Positions 9,267 to 18,939 of a stretch of 64,000 bases of DNA are shown piece after piece. Source of the DNA: Tuberibacillus calidus DSM 17572 (GTDB lineage: Bacteria; Bacillota; Bacilli; Bacillales; Sporolactobacillaceae). The DNA lies in NCBI RefSeq assembly GCF_000430685.1, contig NZ_AUMM01000005.1, positions 1 to 64,000 on the forward strand. The letters are read 5' to 3'. A program made the position numbers and the translations under genes. Below the pieces are notes generated by a model that worked only from the letters and a program-made list of their open reading frames with translations, did no database searches and was not told the DNA's origin. Positions within the stretch are counted from its first letter, which is position 1. Each line of letters begins with the position of its first letter.

Positions 9267-9309
9267 AAAACCGCACCTCTGCCATTTTGGCATGAGGGCG
9301 GTTTTTTTA
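9267..9309 (+). terminator. Terminator of ccpA
   Basis: A long stem begins right after the stop: AAAACCGC pairs with GCGGTTTT, with an inner CCTC-TGCC/GGCA-GAGG helix, and ends in a T tract. Confidence 0.85.
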
Positions 9310-9433
9310 TGTTGGTAAGAAAAGAAAACTAAGGCTTGGCTAACGCAAAGATTGATAGAGCCAGCAAAGATACAAAGCTAGCCCCAAGGTGTTCGTGCCA
9401 GTGGGGCTATTCATAAAAAGCAATAATGCTGTC

Positions 9434-12400
9434 TTACGGACTTGTTCCATTGTATCCGGTGTCGGTCGGCGGGTTATTTGCATCTGTTCCGTCATCGCTT
9501 CCTTGATCTGTCGGCGGATTTTCCGTATCCCCTTTCTTCGGATTATTGGAGGATACGAGGAGATTTCCGACCGTTGGTGACGGGGGCGATTCAAGACCTG
9601 TGATGTCAACGGCTGTGACATAGTAATACCCTTTTGCATGAGATAGGGCGGATGATAATGTTGAACCGCCGACAACATCCTTGATTTTAATAAAGGTTTT
9701 ACCATTTATTGAGTGATAGATGCGATAGCCAACAACATCATCAGAGGAGCTTCTCGTCCATACCAATCGGTTTTTGTTTAATTGTACCTTTGCTATGCCT
9801 TTAGGTGCGGCATCATCCGCCTTATAAGCCGCAACCGGAATAATGCCTCCGGAAATTTTAGATTTGATATCCTTCATGTTGAGATAAGGAAAATGCGTTT
9901 TGATAAAGTCATCGCTCAACAATAACCCTGGCATGGTGAAAGCCTCAGGGGTCGTTGGAAGAGCGGGTACTTTTTTATTATTTAAAATGACATATCGCCC
10001 GCTCGCGAAGGCATTCGTATCATCTTGTTTTGGCAAAGTTTTCGTATTGACGAGATCCGTACTGACGAGTCCCGCGTTCTTGCACGATTCGGTCACCGGT
10101 CCCATCGTTAACCCACAAATCGTTTTCCGTTCAATGCCATCTGGCATGGCAAACTTTTCAGTAGGCGCCATTAGTTTTGGGGCAACGGCATAGGCAGCAT
10201 TGGCGAAACTCGCCCATAAAGCCGACGTGCGTCGATGATAGGAATTTCTATCTAATTGTATACGCGAAAGCAATTGTCCGTTGCTGTAGACGGCTTGTTG
10301 ATCGAAGCCGGTCCATACACCGAGCGTAATATTTGGATTGGCGGCAATGAACCAAGAATCATGCCAATCTTGAGACGTACCGGTTTTACCGAACCAATCC
10401 GCATGGAAATTTAACATGCCCGGTATATCGGCTGCGGTCCCGCGTTTTAATACATCGCGCAGCATATCGATAACGAGATAGGATGTTTGTGGTGAAAAAA
10501 CATGTGTATTTTCGGTTTTATGTTGATAGATCACGCGCCCATCATTTGTCTCAATTCGGTCGATCATATAAGCATCGACAAAGTTGCCACCATTGGCAAA
10601 TGTGGTGTAGGCGTTTGTATTTTCTTCGACGGTTACCCCAAGTGTCAACCCGCCGATCCCTACAGGAAGCGGCCCATTATCTGGATAGACGAGTGTTGAG
10701 AAGCCCATTTTCTCAAGGTAATCGAGCGGCTGGAATTTTTGCTTATTCATCCAGTACACTTGAATGGCTGGTACGTTATGTGACTCGTACAACGCTTTTC
10801 GGGCTGTTTCAAAACCATGGTATTTGCCAATATCGGTCGATGCATAGTTGTGCGGCTCATAGTTCCCAGGATAGGTTGTCGGTAAATCCGCCAAAATGGT
10901 TCCAGGTTGAATCAGGCCGTTTTCAATCGCCGGCCCGTAATCTAAAAGCGGTTTCATTGTTGAGCCGTTTTGCCGGATCGTTTGGGTGGCGTGATTGACC
11001 TGAGAATAGTCGTACTTATCCTTTCTGCCACCGACAAAACTGATTATCGCCCCAGTTTTGTTATCAATTAACATCGCTCCGACTTCCATCGGTAAGCGAA
11101 CGGTCGTCTTTTCACCCGTCTTTGAGTTGGTGACCCGATACACTTTATCAGGTTCATACCCTTTGTATTGAAGAGCAGCCTCTTGCATTTTGTCATATAT
11201 TTTTTTGTTGATGGTCGTGTAAATTTTATAGCCGTTATGTTCTAACTGTTTGTTGGCATTATCCAGAAATTCACCGAAAAGCTCGCTGTTTTTCTTTAAA
11301 GTGTCGTAATCGTACCCTGCTTTTTGCACCGTATCTTGAATGGTGACGTGAAGGCCCTGATTTCTTAAAAGGTTCGTTAAATAACTTAAGTTATTGAACC
11401 GTTCGTAATCTTTCTTTAACCGAGCGGCTTCATAACCGTTTTGGCTAGCTAGGATCTGGGCCAAGATTTCCTTGGCGCGTTGATGGACTTCGGTCATTAA
11501 GTATGGATACTGCGTCAAAACCTTGGAATGCTCTTTCGCAAAGTGCGATCGATAATCATACTTCATGGCATCGGCATACTCGGCTTTCGTGATGGCTCCG
11601 GTGTCAAGCATCCGCTTTAACACCACATGCGCCCGTTCTATACCTGCTGATAGGTCATCCTTCAGCCCGCCTTCATTTTTAAAAGGCGAATAGACGAACG
11701 GATTTTTCGGAAGCCCAGCGAGAAATGCAGCTTGCGGGATGTTCAAGTCCTTGGCGCTAACACCGAATATGCCTTGGCTTGCTGCCTCAATCCCGGCGAC
11801 GTTTTGTCCAGCTGAGTTTCGCCCAAATGGTACGATATTTATGTAAGCATTAAGAATATCCTTCTTGTCAAAAAAGTTTTCTAGTCTCATAGCGAGCAAA
11901 ATTTCTCTCGCTTTTCTTTTAAAAGAAACTTCATTCGTTAAAATTTGGTTTTTGACAAGTTGCTGGGTGATCGTGCTTCCTCCCGTAACGATTGGGCGAT
12001 TCGTCAGCTCTTGGAAAACGGCCCGAAAAACGGCTTTCGGAACCACGCCATGATGTTCGTAAAAAAGCTCGTCTTCAGTCGATAAGAGCGCATCAATAAA
12101 ATGCGGTGAGACTTGCTCAAGCGGTACCACCGTGCGAATTAAGTCGGTTTGTAGCTTGCCGAGCACTTTCTTTTCGGCAAAATAAACGGTGGTCGTCTCG
12201 GAGTAATCGCTCATCGCCTTTTTCATAGTTTCATAGCTTATAACGGGTTGATCTTTGACAAGGGAGGCAAAATAACCTGCACCAAGCCCAAAAGCAAAAC
12301 AGCCTAGGATAACAAGGATGGAAAGGAATATTAAAAATAAGTTCCATACCACTTTGGAGCCGATGCGGAACCCCTTTAAGATCTTTTTTTCTTTGAGCCA

Positions 12401-12451
12401 TGTCACGGCGTTTTGGAAATAGGTGACCCACTTTGAAGGCTCGAAGGACAT
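9434..12451 (-). CDS. Class A penicillin-binding protein (glycosyltransferase/transpeptidase)
   Basis: A bifunctional cell-wall synthase of 1005 residues with a cytoplasmic N-terminus and one signal-anchor helix at about 35-57. The glycosyltransferase domain has catalytic Glu126 in Thr-Glu-Asp-Glu-Leu-Phe-Tyr-Glu-His-His-Gly and the Gly-Gly-Ser-Thr-Ile-Thr-Gln-Gln motif. The transpeptidase domain has the nucleophile Ser497 in Ser-Thr-Met-Lys, Ser-His-Asn, and Lys-Thr-Gly-Thr-Ser at 689-693. A fibronectin type III-like module (about 880-960) and a Pro/Thr/Asp/Asn-rich tail end the protein. All catalytic motifs look intact. It is transcribed opposite to ccpA. AAAGGAGGGA precedes the ATG. The closest B. 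subtilis paralogue is unclear to me, so no symbol is given. Confidence 0.92.
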   Translation of the reverse strand: MSFEPSKWVTYFQNAVTWLKEKKILKGFRIGSKVVWNLFLIFLSILVILGCFAFGLGAGYFASLVKDQPVISYETMKKAMSDYSETTTVYFAEKKVLGKLQTDLIRTVVPLEQVSPHFIDALLSTEDELFYEHHGVVPKAVFRAVFQELTNRPIVTGGSTITQQLVKNQILTNEVSFKRKAREILLAMRLENFFDKKDILNAYINIVPFGRNSAGQNVAGIEAASQGIFGVSAKDLNIPQAAFLAGLPKNPFVYSPFKNEGGLKDDLSAGIERAHVVLKRMLDTGAITKAEYADAMKYDYRSHFAKEHSKVLTQYPYLMTEVHQRAKEILAQILASQNGYEAARLKKDYERFNNLSYLTNLLRNQGLHVTIQDTVQKAGYDYDTLKKNSELFGEFLDNANKQLEHNGYKIYTTINKKIYDKMQEAALQYKGYEPDKVYRVTNSKTGEKTTVRLPMEVGAMLIDNKTGAIISFVGGRKDKYDYSQVNHATQTIRQNGSTMKPLLDYGPAIENGLIQPGTILADLPTTYPGNYEPHNYASTDIGKYHGFETARKALYESHNVPAIQVYWMNKQKFQPLDYLEKMGFSTLVYPDNGPLPVGIGGLTLGVTVEENTNAYTTFANGGNFVDAYMIDRIETNDGRVIYQHKTENTHVFSPQTSYLVIDMLRDVLKRGTAADIPGMLNFHADWFGKTGTSQDWHDSWFIAANPNITLGVWTGFDQQAVYSNGQLLSRIQLDRNSYHRRTSALWASFANAAYAVAPKLMAPTEKFAMPDGIERKTICGLTMGPVTESCKNAGLVSTDLVNTKTLPKQDDTNAFASGRYVILNNKKVPALPTTPEAFTMPGLLLSDDFIKTHFPYLNMKDIKSKISGGIIPVAAYKADDAAPKGIAKVQLNKNRLVWTRSSSDDVVGYRIYHSINGKTFIKIKDVVGGSTLSSALSHAKGYYYVTAVDITGLESPPSPTVGNLLVSSNNPKKGDTENPPTDQGSDDGTDANNPPTDTGYNGTSP

Positions 12452-12590
12452 CGATTTCCCTCCTTTGCATTGAATGACTGCCGTGATAAAAACAGACGAA
12501 AAGTCCTATGAACATCTTATACTAAAAAAAGGCTTTGGGAAATAGGGGTTTTAGAATGAGAAGATCAGTTTCCAGTTGGGGTGAAAGTGG

Positions 12591-12631
12591 AAAAATAAAG
12601 CTCTGCCTTCCCCAAAAGGGCTTGGCAGAGC
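12591..12631 (-). terminator. Terminator of rpsD
   Basis: The 8-bp stem GCTCTGCC/GGCAGAGC (12600-12607 with 12624-12631) is followed on the minus strand by TTTATTTTT. Confidence 0.85.
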
Positions 12632-12650
12632 AAAGCTTTCTTTATCAGCT

Positions 12651-13253
12651 TTAACGTGAGTAAAATTCGACGATCAAAGCTTCTGTGATTTCAGCTGGCA
12701 GTTCGGAACGTTCCGGAAGGCGTGTATAGGTTCCTTCCATTTTATTTTCATCAAATGAAAGGTATTCAGGTACGAAGTTATTCACTTCAAGTGCTTCTTT
12801 AATGATGTCCAAGTTACGCGATTTTTCTCTGACGCCGATGACGTCACCAACGTTTACGCGGTAGGATGGAATGTCCACGCGTTTGCCGTTGACGGTGATG
12901 TGACCGTGGTTGACGAGCTGGCGAGCCTGACGGCGCGTGCGCGCTAAACCAAGGCGATAAACGATGTTATCCAGGCGTGATTCCAAAAGAATCATGAAGT
13001 TTTCGCCATGAACACCTTTCATTTTGGAAGCCGCTTCAAATGTGCGACGGAATTGACGTTCATTCAAACCGTACATAAAACGAAGCTTTTGTTTTTCTTG
13101 GAGTTGCAAACCGTATTCAGAAAGTTTCTTCCGTTGGTTTGGGCCGTGTTGGCCAGGAGCATATGGGCGTTTTTCCAATTCTTTACCCGTGCCGCTTAAG
13201 CTCATGCCATAACGGCGGGATTTTTTCCAGGCTGGACCTGTATAGCGAGCCAT
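12651..13253 (-). CDS. rpsD: 30S ribosomal protein S4
   Basis: Primary 16S rRNA-binding protein that nucleates assembly of the 30S body, 200 residues as in Bacillus. The N-terminal Met-Ala-Arg-Tyr-Thr-Gly-Pro and the S4 RNA-binding domain (about 92-155, Asn-His-Gly-His-Ile-x-Val-Asn-Gly) are clear. The start at 13253 follows AAGGAGGAG; an in-frame extension upstream is ruled out because it runs into the structured leader. Monocistronic, with its own consensus promoter, leader and terminator. In B. subtilis S4 represses its own translation through the leader, and the same is likely here. The usual neighbour tyrS is missing. Confidence 0.96.
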   Translation of the reverse strand: MARYTGPAWKKSRRYGMSLSGTGKELEKRPYAPGQHGPNQRKKLSEYGLQLQEKQKLRFMYGLNERQFRRTFEAASKMKGVHGENFMILLESRLDNIVYRLGLARTRRQARQLVNHGHITVNGKRVDIPSYRVNVGDVIGVREKSRNLDIIKEALEVNNFVPEYLSFDENKMEGTYTRLPERSELPAEITEALIVEFYSR

Positions 13254-13437
13254 TAAAGACTCCTCCTTTGTCATTTTATTTTTGTATAAAATGACAGCTC
13301 CGAACGGCGATTGCGGAGGCATTTTATGTTCACGCATCTTCGCCCGACAGCAGAGGTTACGCGATGCGCCTCGTTTGACGAGGCATAAAATGGTGCTCGC
13401 GCAATGACGACCGTTATACTGTCTCTCATTTTACACA
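13254..13437 (-). ncRNA. rpsD (S4) leader, probable autoregulatory RNA
   Basis: The promoter places the transcript start near 13437, leaving about 184 untranslated nt. These contain hairpins such as GCCTCG/CGAGGC, and CATTTTAT pairing with ATAAAATG just before the ribosome binding site, where refolding could hide it. Bacillales rpsD genes carry the S4 leader family at this position; I identify it by location and structure rather than by a model match. Confidence 0.6.
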
Positions 13438-13443
13438 ACGTTC

Positions 13444-13472
13444 ATTATATCTACCGCTACCGATTGTGTCAA
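13444..13472 (-). promoter_or_regulatory. Consensus sigma-A promoter of rpsD
   Basis: On the minus strand a perfect TTGACA (13467-13472) is followed after 17 bp by a perfect TATAAT (13444-13449). Confidence 0.88.
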
Positions 13473-13531
13473 GAATATGATAAAATTGTATCCAAAGAAC
13501 TAGGACATTTATCCTAAAGAGGCGGATTAAA

Positions 13532-15712
13532 ATGGGTGAGGATAGGTTTGTTTCGAATGTGCCGCGAGTCACTGAGGCGTTAATTGAGCGGTTTAACAGA
13601 ACGGTTGACCACTGTGCGTGGTTGATGCCATCCGTTAAGCCTATCTGTTTATTTTTAATAGATGTCCAACAAAAAATCCTGGCATACCGTAATTTCGGTC
13701 TTGAGATGGTGTCACATCTCCAGTCGGGTTGTGATTGGCCAATCGTTAGATCTTATTGGCCAGAAGCCGCAGTGAAAGAATGGGATACGGAACATGGAAA
13801 ACTGGCTATTGTCAGCTTACGTCCGGACTTGGAGGATTTTTCCGAATATATTCGTCTTACATATCAAATGACAGCGCTTGAGACCTCGGCTTTTGATTTA
13901 AGCCGCTTTAATGGAAAAGATATGCTGATGCATTTATTGCACCGTAGCGATTATGCGCGCCGCTTGAACATCGTGCCGAAAGCCTTTGTTGAATATATGT
14001 CGGGTGTGTTTAAGAAAGATGCGGCATTGTATGTTTATAACGAGTTGGCCGAGCGTTATGACTTTCTTCTGTCCTCGAATGATGGTGGTCACACTGATTG
14101 GAAAAGCCTTTCTTTTACAGAAAATGATGTGCTGCACCTCGCTGGCGGAAAGTGGATGGCGAATATCTTCCTAGGGAAGCGAGACGCTGGCGCTGATCAC
14201 CGCTGTTTGCTCTTTCCGTTATATGGCGGCCAGCGCGTATTTGCTTTGCTTCTTTTAAATATGCCTGAGGCTCCGAATGATCCTGTTGTGGTCAGACATT
14301 TAAAAGAAATCATTGATGAATTTTCAAAGTTAATGCACGAAATCCAAAACTACCTTTACAGCATAAAAATTGGCCGCCGTTATCAACAATTATATACGGT
14401 AACGAAAAAATTTCATTCGACCATGAATGATCGAGATGTGCTTGATGAGGTCCTGAAGACCATCGAGGGTCTTTACGGCCATTGCGATATCCAGTTACTG
14501 TTTACGGATGATTCTATTGACTGGGTAGATGGGGACCCCGAGGCTTTGCAAGCCTACTTAAACGGGCGTGTGCAAGTCCATCATGCCGAAAACGCCGTCC
14601 ACCTATACGCACCTTTGGCCGGACGGCAAGGCGTCTATGGTGTCATAAAAATTAGCACGGACCGAAGGGATGCCTTCTCGAAAGATGATAGGGAATTTAT
14701 TCAATTACTAGCCAGTACCGCTGGCCATGCTTTTGAAAATGCTAAATTATATCAACAATCCCAACGGTCGATTGCCGATTTGCGACTCATTAATAAAATG
14801 AGCCAACAGTTAAACGCCATCATGCGCTTTAACGATACCGTTGACTATTTGATCAAAGAAATTCAGGATCATTTTTCGGTCGAAGAGTTGGGGTTTTTTA
14901 CGATAAGTCCTAACCAATCTCCCGTTATCTATCCGAAATGCACGCCTTTTTTTCATACCGGTGAGGGGTTAAAACTTGTTAACCGGGTGATGGAAAAACT
15001 GATTGAAGATCAGGAGGGGTTATTTCTTGGCGATGTTCACGCCGAAAATTGGTTGAACATCCCCTATCGATCCCTTATCGCTTTGCCGTTGATAACAAAA
15101 GACAGCTTTTTAGGTCTCATCGTGGCCGTCCATCGCGAGCCTTATCACTTTTCTTTTGATGAATTTCGCTTGCTTCAATCCATTGTCCGCCATTCGACGC
15201 TAGCCATTACCAACGCAAGGCTCCGCGAAGAATTGGAGCGGCAAGTGAATACCGACCAACTCACAGGGCTTTTTGCCCGCGATTATCTCAATAAAAAAGT
15301 GGAGCTATCCCTGAAGACCGACCTTAGGGGCGTTATGATTTTAATTGACATTGATAATTTTAAAATCATCAATGACACCCACGGGCATGCGGTGGGGGAT
15401 GAAATCCTCATCCATGTTGCTAATATCATAAAACAGAATGTTCGGAAAACAGATATTGCCGCGCGGTGGGGTGGAGAGGAGCTCGCCGTTTATTTGCCGA
15501 ATTGCACCGTTGAGCAAGGACGTGCCATTGCTGAACGCATTGTTACCAGTGTTCGAAAATCAACCGTACCGAGGGTGACAATTTCTTGCGGTCTGTCATT
15601 TTGGAGGCAAAGAGATTTTCAAGGCGGGGGTCGTGATTTATTCCTCAAAGCCGATCAGGCCCTCTATCGCGCAAAAGAGCAAGGCAAAAACCAGCTTTAC
15701 ATTTATCACTGA
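13532..15712 (+). CDS. dgcP: Diguanylate cyclase with GAF sensory domains (DgcP-like)
   Basis: A 726-residue cytoplasmic enzyme predicted to make c-di-GMP from two GTP. The N-terminal about 270 residues are unassigned. GAF-like modules follow at about 280-410 and 420-570, then a GGDEF domain from about 575. The active loop reads Gly-Gly-Glu-Glu-Leu (647-651) and is preceded by Arg-Lys-Thr-Asp (638-641), the RxxD inhibitory site at the canonical five-residue distance, so catalysis and product inhibition both look intact. In B. subtilis dgcP (ytrP) also sits beside rpsD; that protein is shorter (about 580), so the N-terminal region here is extended. No membrane segments. Confidence 0.88.
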   Translation: MGEDRFVSNVPRVTEALIERFNRTVDHCAWLMPSVKPICLFLIDVQQKILAYRNFGLEMVSHLQSGCDWPIVRSYWPEAAVKEWDTEHGKLAIVSLRPDLEDFSEYIRLTYQMTALETSAFDLSRFNGKDMLMHLLHRSDYARRLNIVPKAFVEYMSGVFKKDAALYVYNELAERYDFLLSSNDGGHTDWKSLSFTENDVLHLAGGKWMANIFLGKRDAGADHRCLLFPLYGGQRVFALLLLNMPEAPNDPVVVRHLKEIIDEFSKLMHEIQNYLYSIKIGRRYQQLYTVTKKFHSTMNDRDVLDEVLKTIEGLYGHCDIQLLFTDDSIDWVDGDPEALQAYLNGRVQVHHAENAVHLYAPLAGRQGVYGVIKISTDRRDAFSKDDREFIQLLASTAGHAFENAKLYQQSQRSIADLRLINKMSQQLNAIMRFNDTVDYLIKEIQDHFSVEELGFFTISPNQSPVIYPKCTPFFHTGEGLKLVNRVMEKLIEDQEGLFLGDVHAENWLNIPYRSLIALPLITKDSFLGLIVAVHREPYHFSFDEFRLLQSIVRHSTLAITNARLREELERQVNTDQLTGLFARDYLNKKVELSLKTDLRGVMILIDIDNFKIINDTHGHAVGDEILIHVANIIKQNVRKTDIAARWGGEELAVYLPNCTVEQGRAIAERIVTSVRKSTVPRVTISCGLSFWRQRDFQGGGRDLFLKADQALYRAKEQGKNQLYIYH

Positions 15713-15718
15713 AAAGAG

Positions 15719-15751
15719 AAAAACGTTGGCCGCCCCCTAGAGGACGGCCAA
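15719..15751 (-). terminator. Terminator between convergent dgcP and ytsP
   Basis: The stem TTGGCCG/CGGCCAA (15726-15732 with 15745-15751) is followed on the minus strand by CG and TTTTT. It mainly serves ytsP but may act in both directions. Confidence 0.7.
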
Positions 15752-15807
15752 ATGTATGCGTTTTTACAATGGCAAGACATTTAACTATGATATTAGCGAC
15801 AATTTCT

Positions 15808-16287
15808 TTATAAATGTTTTTCGAGCGTTTCGACAAATTGTTCCAAACCTTTTTGGTCGGTGTCATCGAAGCGGTCAACGATCGGGCTGTCAATGTCGAG
15901 GACACCGATGACGCTACCCTTAACGGTGATTGGGACGACAATTTCTGAACGGGAATTGGCATCACAGGCGATGTGACCTTCGAAGGCATTCACATCTTTC
16001 ACCCGAATCGTTTTTCTTTCCGCAAAAGCGGTGCCGCAGACGCCTTTCCCAAAAGGGATGCGTATGCAGGCTGGAAGCCCTTGAAACGGACCAAGCACCA
16101 ATTCTTTTCCATCGCTGAGATAAAAGCCGACCCAATTAATATTTTCTAAAAACTGGTTTAATAATGCAGACGCATTGGCCAAGTTGGCGATGCGGTTCGG
16201 TTCATTTGCAATTAACGCTTCGAGCTGCTTTGCGACGAGTGCATATTGTTCTTCACGCGTCCCAGTATATTTCATCGGTGTAAACAT
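15808..16287 (-). CDS. ytsP: Free methionine-(R)-sulfoxide reductase, GAF type (YtsP)
   Basis: A 159-residue single GAF-domain enzyme that reduces free methionine-R-sulfoxide using cysteine chemistry and thioredoxin. The three conserved cysteines are present: Cys74 (Pro-Ala-Cys-Ile-Arg), Cys84 (Gly-Lys-Gly-Val-Cys-Gly) and Cys108 (His-Ile-Ala-Cys-Asp-Ala), followed by Ser-Glu-Ile-Val-Val-Pro. The ATG at 16287 is preferred over a long upstream extension because an AAAGAGGGGA site precedes it and homology begins there. It is transcribed divergently from refZ, with about 140 bp between the starts. Confidence 0.92.
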   Translation of the reverse strand: MFTPMKYTGTREEQYALVAKQLEALIANEPNRIANLANASALLNQFLENINWVGFYLSDGKELVLGPFQGLPACIRIPFGKGVCGTAFAERKTIRVKDVNAFEGHIACDANSRSEIVVPITVKGSVIGVLDIDSPIVDRFDDTDQKGLEQFVETLEKHL

Positions 16288-16345
16288 GCTTTCCCCTCTT
16301 TCTTTTTTACTCAGTTTATCAGAAAACAGTCTGATTTTCATTTTT

Positions 16346-16355
16346 TTTGTCGAGT
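16346..16355 (+). promoter_or_regulatory. Possible Spo0A box upstream of refZ
   Basis: TTTGTCGAGT differs from the 0A-box TTTGTCGAAA at two positions and from the TGTCGAA core at one. It lies about 75 bp before refZ, which is under Spo0A control in B. subtilis. A short motif such as this can arise by chance. Confidence 0.3.
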
Positions 16356-16426
16356 GATTTATGAAGGATAAAAGCGTAAGCCGTTGAACATCTACAATAT
16401 GAGAAGGTTTAAAGAGGGTGTGAGCG

Positions 16427-17053
16427 ATGAAAGCGAAGACGGGCGGCAAAAAGCAAATGACCAAAAAGCTGATTGCAAAAGCGGCAGCAAGGCTGTTTCA
16501 CATGTACGGCTATCACGGCACCTCGGTGCGCAATATCGCTGAAGAAGCCGGTGTCAACGCTGCCCTTGTCTCTTACTATTTTGGAGGAAAGAAAGCCCTG
16601 TTGGAATATTTAATGGAAAGCTTTTATGAAGGGTATTTGCGCGTTATGGAAGAGACACTGACAGCAGAAACTGACCGGCGTCCAGAGGAGCTTTTAGTCA
16701 TCCTAGCAGAAAACCTGATTCGTTATCAGCTGGATCATTTTGATTTGTCGCTCTTCGTTCATCGAGAAGTGACAACAGACTCCACGCTCGTCAGGGAACT
16801 GATGGCAACCTATTTGATGAAGGAAAAATACATGTATGAGATCATCTTTGAATCCGCACACGAAACCATTCCTTTGGTTCCGACTGATCTTTTTATCCTT
16901 CAATATCGGAATATGATTATCATGCCGTTTTTACAACCGCTTTATTTGCGCCAAGTCCACACGCTGGAACCGACGGCGGAAGTTTTTCTCAATCGTTATT
17001 TGGCAATGGTCAAAGAGTGGGTCGATCATATGTTGACCCCAGTTGTACAGTAA
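16427..17053 (+). CDS. refZ: TetR-family DNA-binding protein RefZ (YttP)
   Basis: A 208-residue TetR-fold protein. The helix-turn-helix lies in residues about 15-60 (Gly-Thr-Ser-Val-Arg-Asn-Ile-Ala-Glu-Glu-Ala-Gly-Val-Asn, then Tyr-Tyr-Phe); the rest is a helical dimerisation domain. Its position next to ytsP and before ezrA matches B. subtilis refZ, which binds sites near the origin and helps relocate FtsZ and capture the chromosome during polar division in sporulation. Assignment to RefZ rather than a generic TetR regulator rests on synteny plus the overall sequence. GAGGGTG precedes the ATG at 16427. Confidence 0.8.
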   Translation: MKAKTGGKKQMTKKLIAKAAARLFHMYGYHGTSVRNIAEEAGVNAALVSYYFGGKKALLEYLMESFYEGYLRVMEETLTAETDRRPEELLVILAENLIRYQLDHFDLSLFVHREVTTDSTLVRELMATYLMKEKYMYEIIFESAHETIPLVPTDLFILQYRNMIIMPFLQPLYLRQVHTLEPTAEVFLNRYLAMVKEWVDHMLTPVVQ

Positions 17054-17063
17054 GCGTTGCACG

Positions 17064-17121
17064 ATGCCCCGTTTGGTATACCATGTCCTTATCGGTCCAT
17101 TGATCGAGGGGCATTTTTTTT
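17064..17121 (+). terminator. Terminator of refZ
   Basis: ATGCCCC (17064-17070) pairs with GGGGCAT (17108-17114), with an inner self-complementary GGTATACC in the long loop, followed by eight T residues. Confidence 0.75.
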
Positions 17122-17244
17122 CGGAACTTGCCTGAGAACGATAAAAAATATGTCATAAAACGTCAATTCATGATATGATTAAAACTACTAATGCATTTTG
17201 GTCGAACGGAAAATGCGTGGCTTTCGAATGGGGGAAGTTTCGGT

Positions 17245-18939
17245 ATGGTATATGCAATTGTCGGCATTATTCTTCTTTTTGCTGCCATTGTCGTTTATGG
17301 CTCTATCATGCGCCGGCGCATATTCAAACAAATTGACCGATTTGAATCATGGAAAATCGATATTTTAAATCGGCCGATAACAGAACAAATTTCCAGAATA
17401 AAAGAACTAAAAATGGTCGGTGAAACAGAGAAAAAATTTGAGAAGTGGCGCGCCGATTGGGATGAAATCGTAGCAACGGAATTGCCGATGATTGAAGAAA
17501 TGCTTTTCGATGCCGAAGAACTCACCGATCGCTTTCAATTTGGAAAAGCACAAAGCACCCTCCGGGATATTCAGAAAAACCTCGAAAACATTGAAGACCA
17601 GATCAAAAAGATGCTTGATGATTTAAATGAAGTGGTCGAAAGCGAAGAAAAGAACCGGCAAGATATCGTAAGGGTTAAAGAGCAATACCACAATTTGAAG
17701 CGCGAACTGATAACCCGCCGTTCTTATTACCGGGAAGCGGGTGACTATTTAGAAAAAGAACTGACTCAAGTTGAAACCGATCTCTCCCAATTTGAACAAC
17801 AAACGGATGAAGGCAATGTCATAAAGGCAAGAGAAATTCTCATCGGCGCCAAAGATCGTCTTGAAACGCTAGCGAATTTAGTCCAAGAGATCCCTGACTT
17901 ATATAAGGATATACATACGGTTATCCCTAAGGAATTAAACGAAATAGAAAACGGCATGAAAGACATGATCGAAAATGGTTATTCCCTTGACCACCTCAAT
18001 CTTGAGGATTGGCTTGCGCAAACCCGCAAAGCTTTGCAACTCTTCGATGAGGGCATGAGGAAAGCATCCTTCGCCGATGTCAAAGAAGGGCTGGAAAATA
18101 CGTTTGAACAAGTGGAATGGGTATACGGCAGACTAGAAAGAGAAGTCGAGTCCAAAAACCGATTGCGCGAAGAAGCACCTGTCATTCGCCGTGATTTAGA
18201 AATCGTTGGGGAGAAAATCAAAGACATCAATAAAGAAACCGAAGTCGTCAAACAAAGTTATTACATTGATGAAGAAGACTTGAAAACCCAAAGTGAAATC
18301 GATAAAACGTTTAAGAAATTGGAACAGGAATTTCAGGAAGTGGACCAAGTCCTTAATGAAAATAAACAAGCGTTCAGCATCCTTCACGAAAAAATGGAAG
18401 ACATGAAAGAGCATATCGATGTGCTGCGTGACAGTGTTGACCGTTTTAAAGAATTTTTAACGAATTTGCGTAAAGATGAGATGCTGGCCAAAGACACCTT
18501 GCAACAATTAAAGGAACAATTATTGGAAGCCCGCCGAAAAGTTCGAAAAAGCAATCTTCCTGGTATCCCCAATAGTTATATGACGATTGTCGAAGAGGGT
18601 GAGGAGATACTCAGGGAAATCAGTCAAAAACTTGACATGAAGCCGCTCACGATGCCGACGATCCATCAGCTTCTCGATGAAGCCCGAGAGAAAATTGTGT
18701 TGGTTAAAGAAAAAACTGATGAGATGGTGGAATCGGCCATTTTAACTGAACAGCTCATCCAATACGGCAATCGCTATCGCAGCCAAAATCCCGAACTGGA
18801 TGAGGCGCTCCGTAAAGCGGAAAGCTACTTCAGAAGCTATAATTACAGTGAAGCGGTGGAATTAGCCGCTTTAGCCATCTATAAAATCGACCCGAGCGTC
18901 ATTAAACGCTTTAAAGTCGAAATTGAAGAGGTCGTCTGA
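17245..18939 (+). CDS. ezrA: Septation ring formation regulator EzrA
   Basis: Membrane-anchored cell-division protein that restrains FtsZ ring assembly away from midcell and links the division machinery to PBPs. It has 564 residues, as in B. subtilis (562). One N-terminal transmembrane helix (residues 3-22) is followed by Arg-Arg-Arg and a long, spectrin-like coiled coil of Glu/Lys/Leu-rich heptads to the end, placing the bulk in the cytoplasm. ATG 17245 is chosen because homology starts with MVYAIVG; the GGGGGAAG upstream is a moderate binding site. The stop codon lies in the loop of the terminator hairpin. Confidence 0.94.
   Translation: MVYAIVGIILLFAAIVVYGSIMRRRIFKQIDRFESWKIDILNRPITEQISRIKELKMVGETEKKFEKWRADWDEIVATELPMIEEMLFDAEELTDRFQFGKAQSTLRDIQKNLENIEDQIKKMLDDLNEVVESEEKNRQDIVRVKEQYHNLKRELITRRSYYREAGDYLEKELTQVETDLSQFEQQTDEGNVIKAREILIGAKDRLETLANLVQEIPDLYKDIHTVIPKELNEIENGMKDMIENGYSLDHLNLEDWLAQTRKALQLFDEGMRKASFADVKEGLENTFEQVEWVYGRLEREVESKNRLREEAPVIRRDLEIVGEKIKDINKETEVVKQSYYIDEEDLKTQSEIDKTFKKLEQEFQEVDQVLNENKQAFSILHEKMEDMKEHIDVLRDSVDRFKEFLTNLRKDEMLAKDTLQQLKEQLLEARRKVRKSNLPGIPNSYMTIVEEGEEILREISQKLDMKPLTMPTIHQLLDEAREKIVLVKEKTDEMVESAILTEQLIQYGNRYRSQNPELDEALRKAESYFRSYNYSEAVELAALAIYKIDPSVIKRFKVEIEEVV

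Noticed and set aside
9382-9416. AGCCCCA/TGGGGCT inverted repeat as a terminator of the PBP gene
   Set aside because: No T tract follows on either strand; the loop is long.
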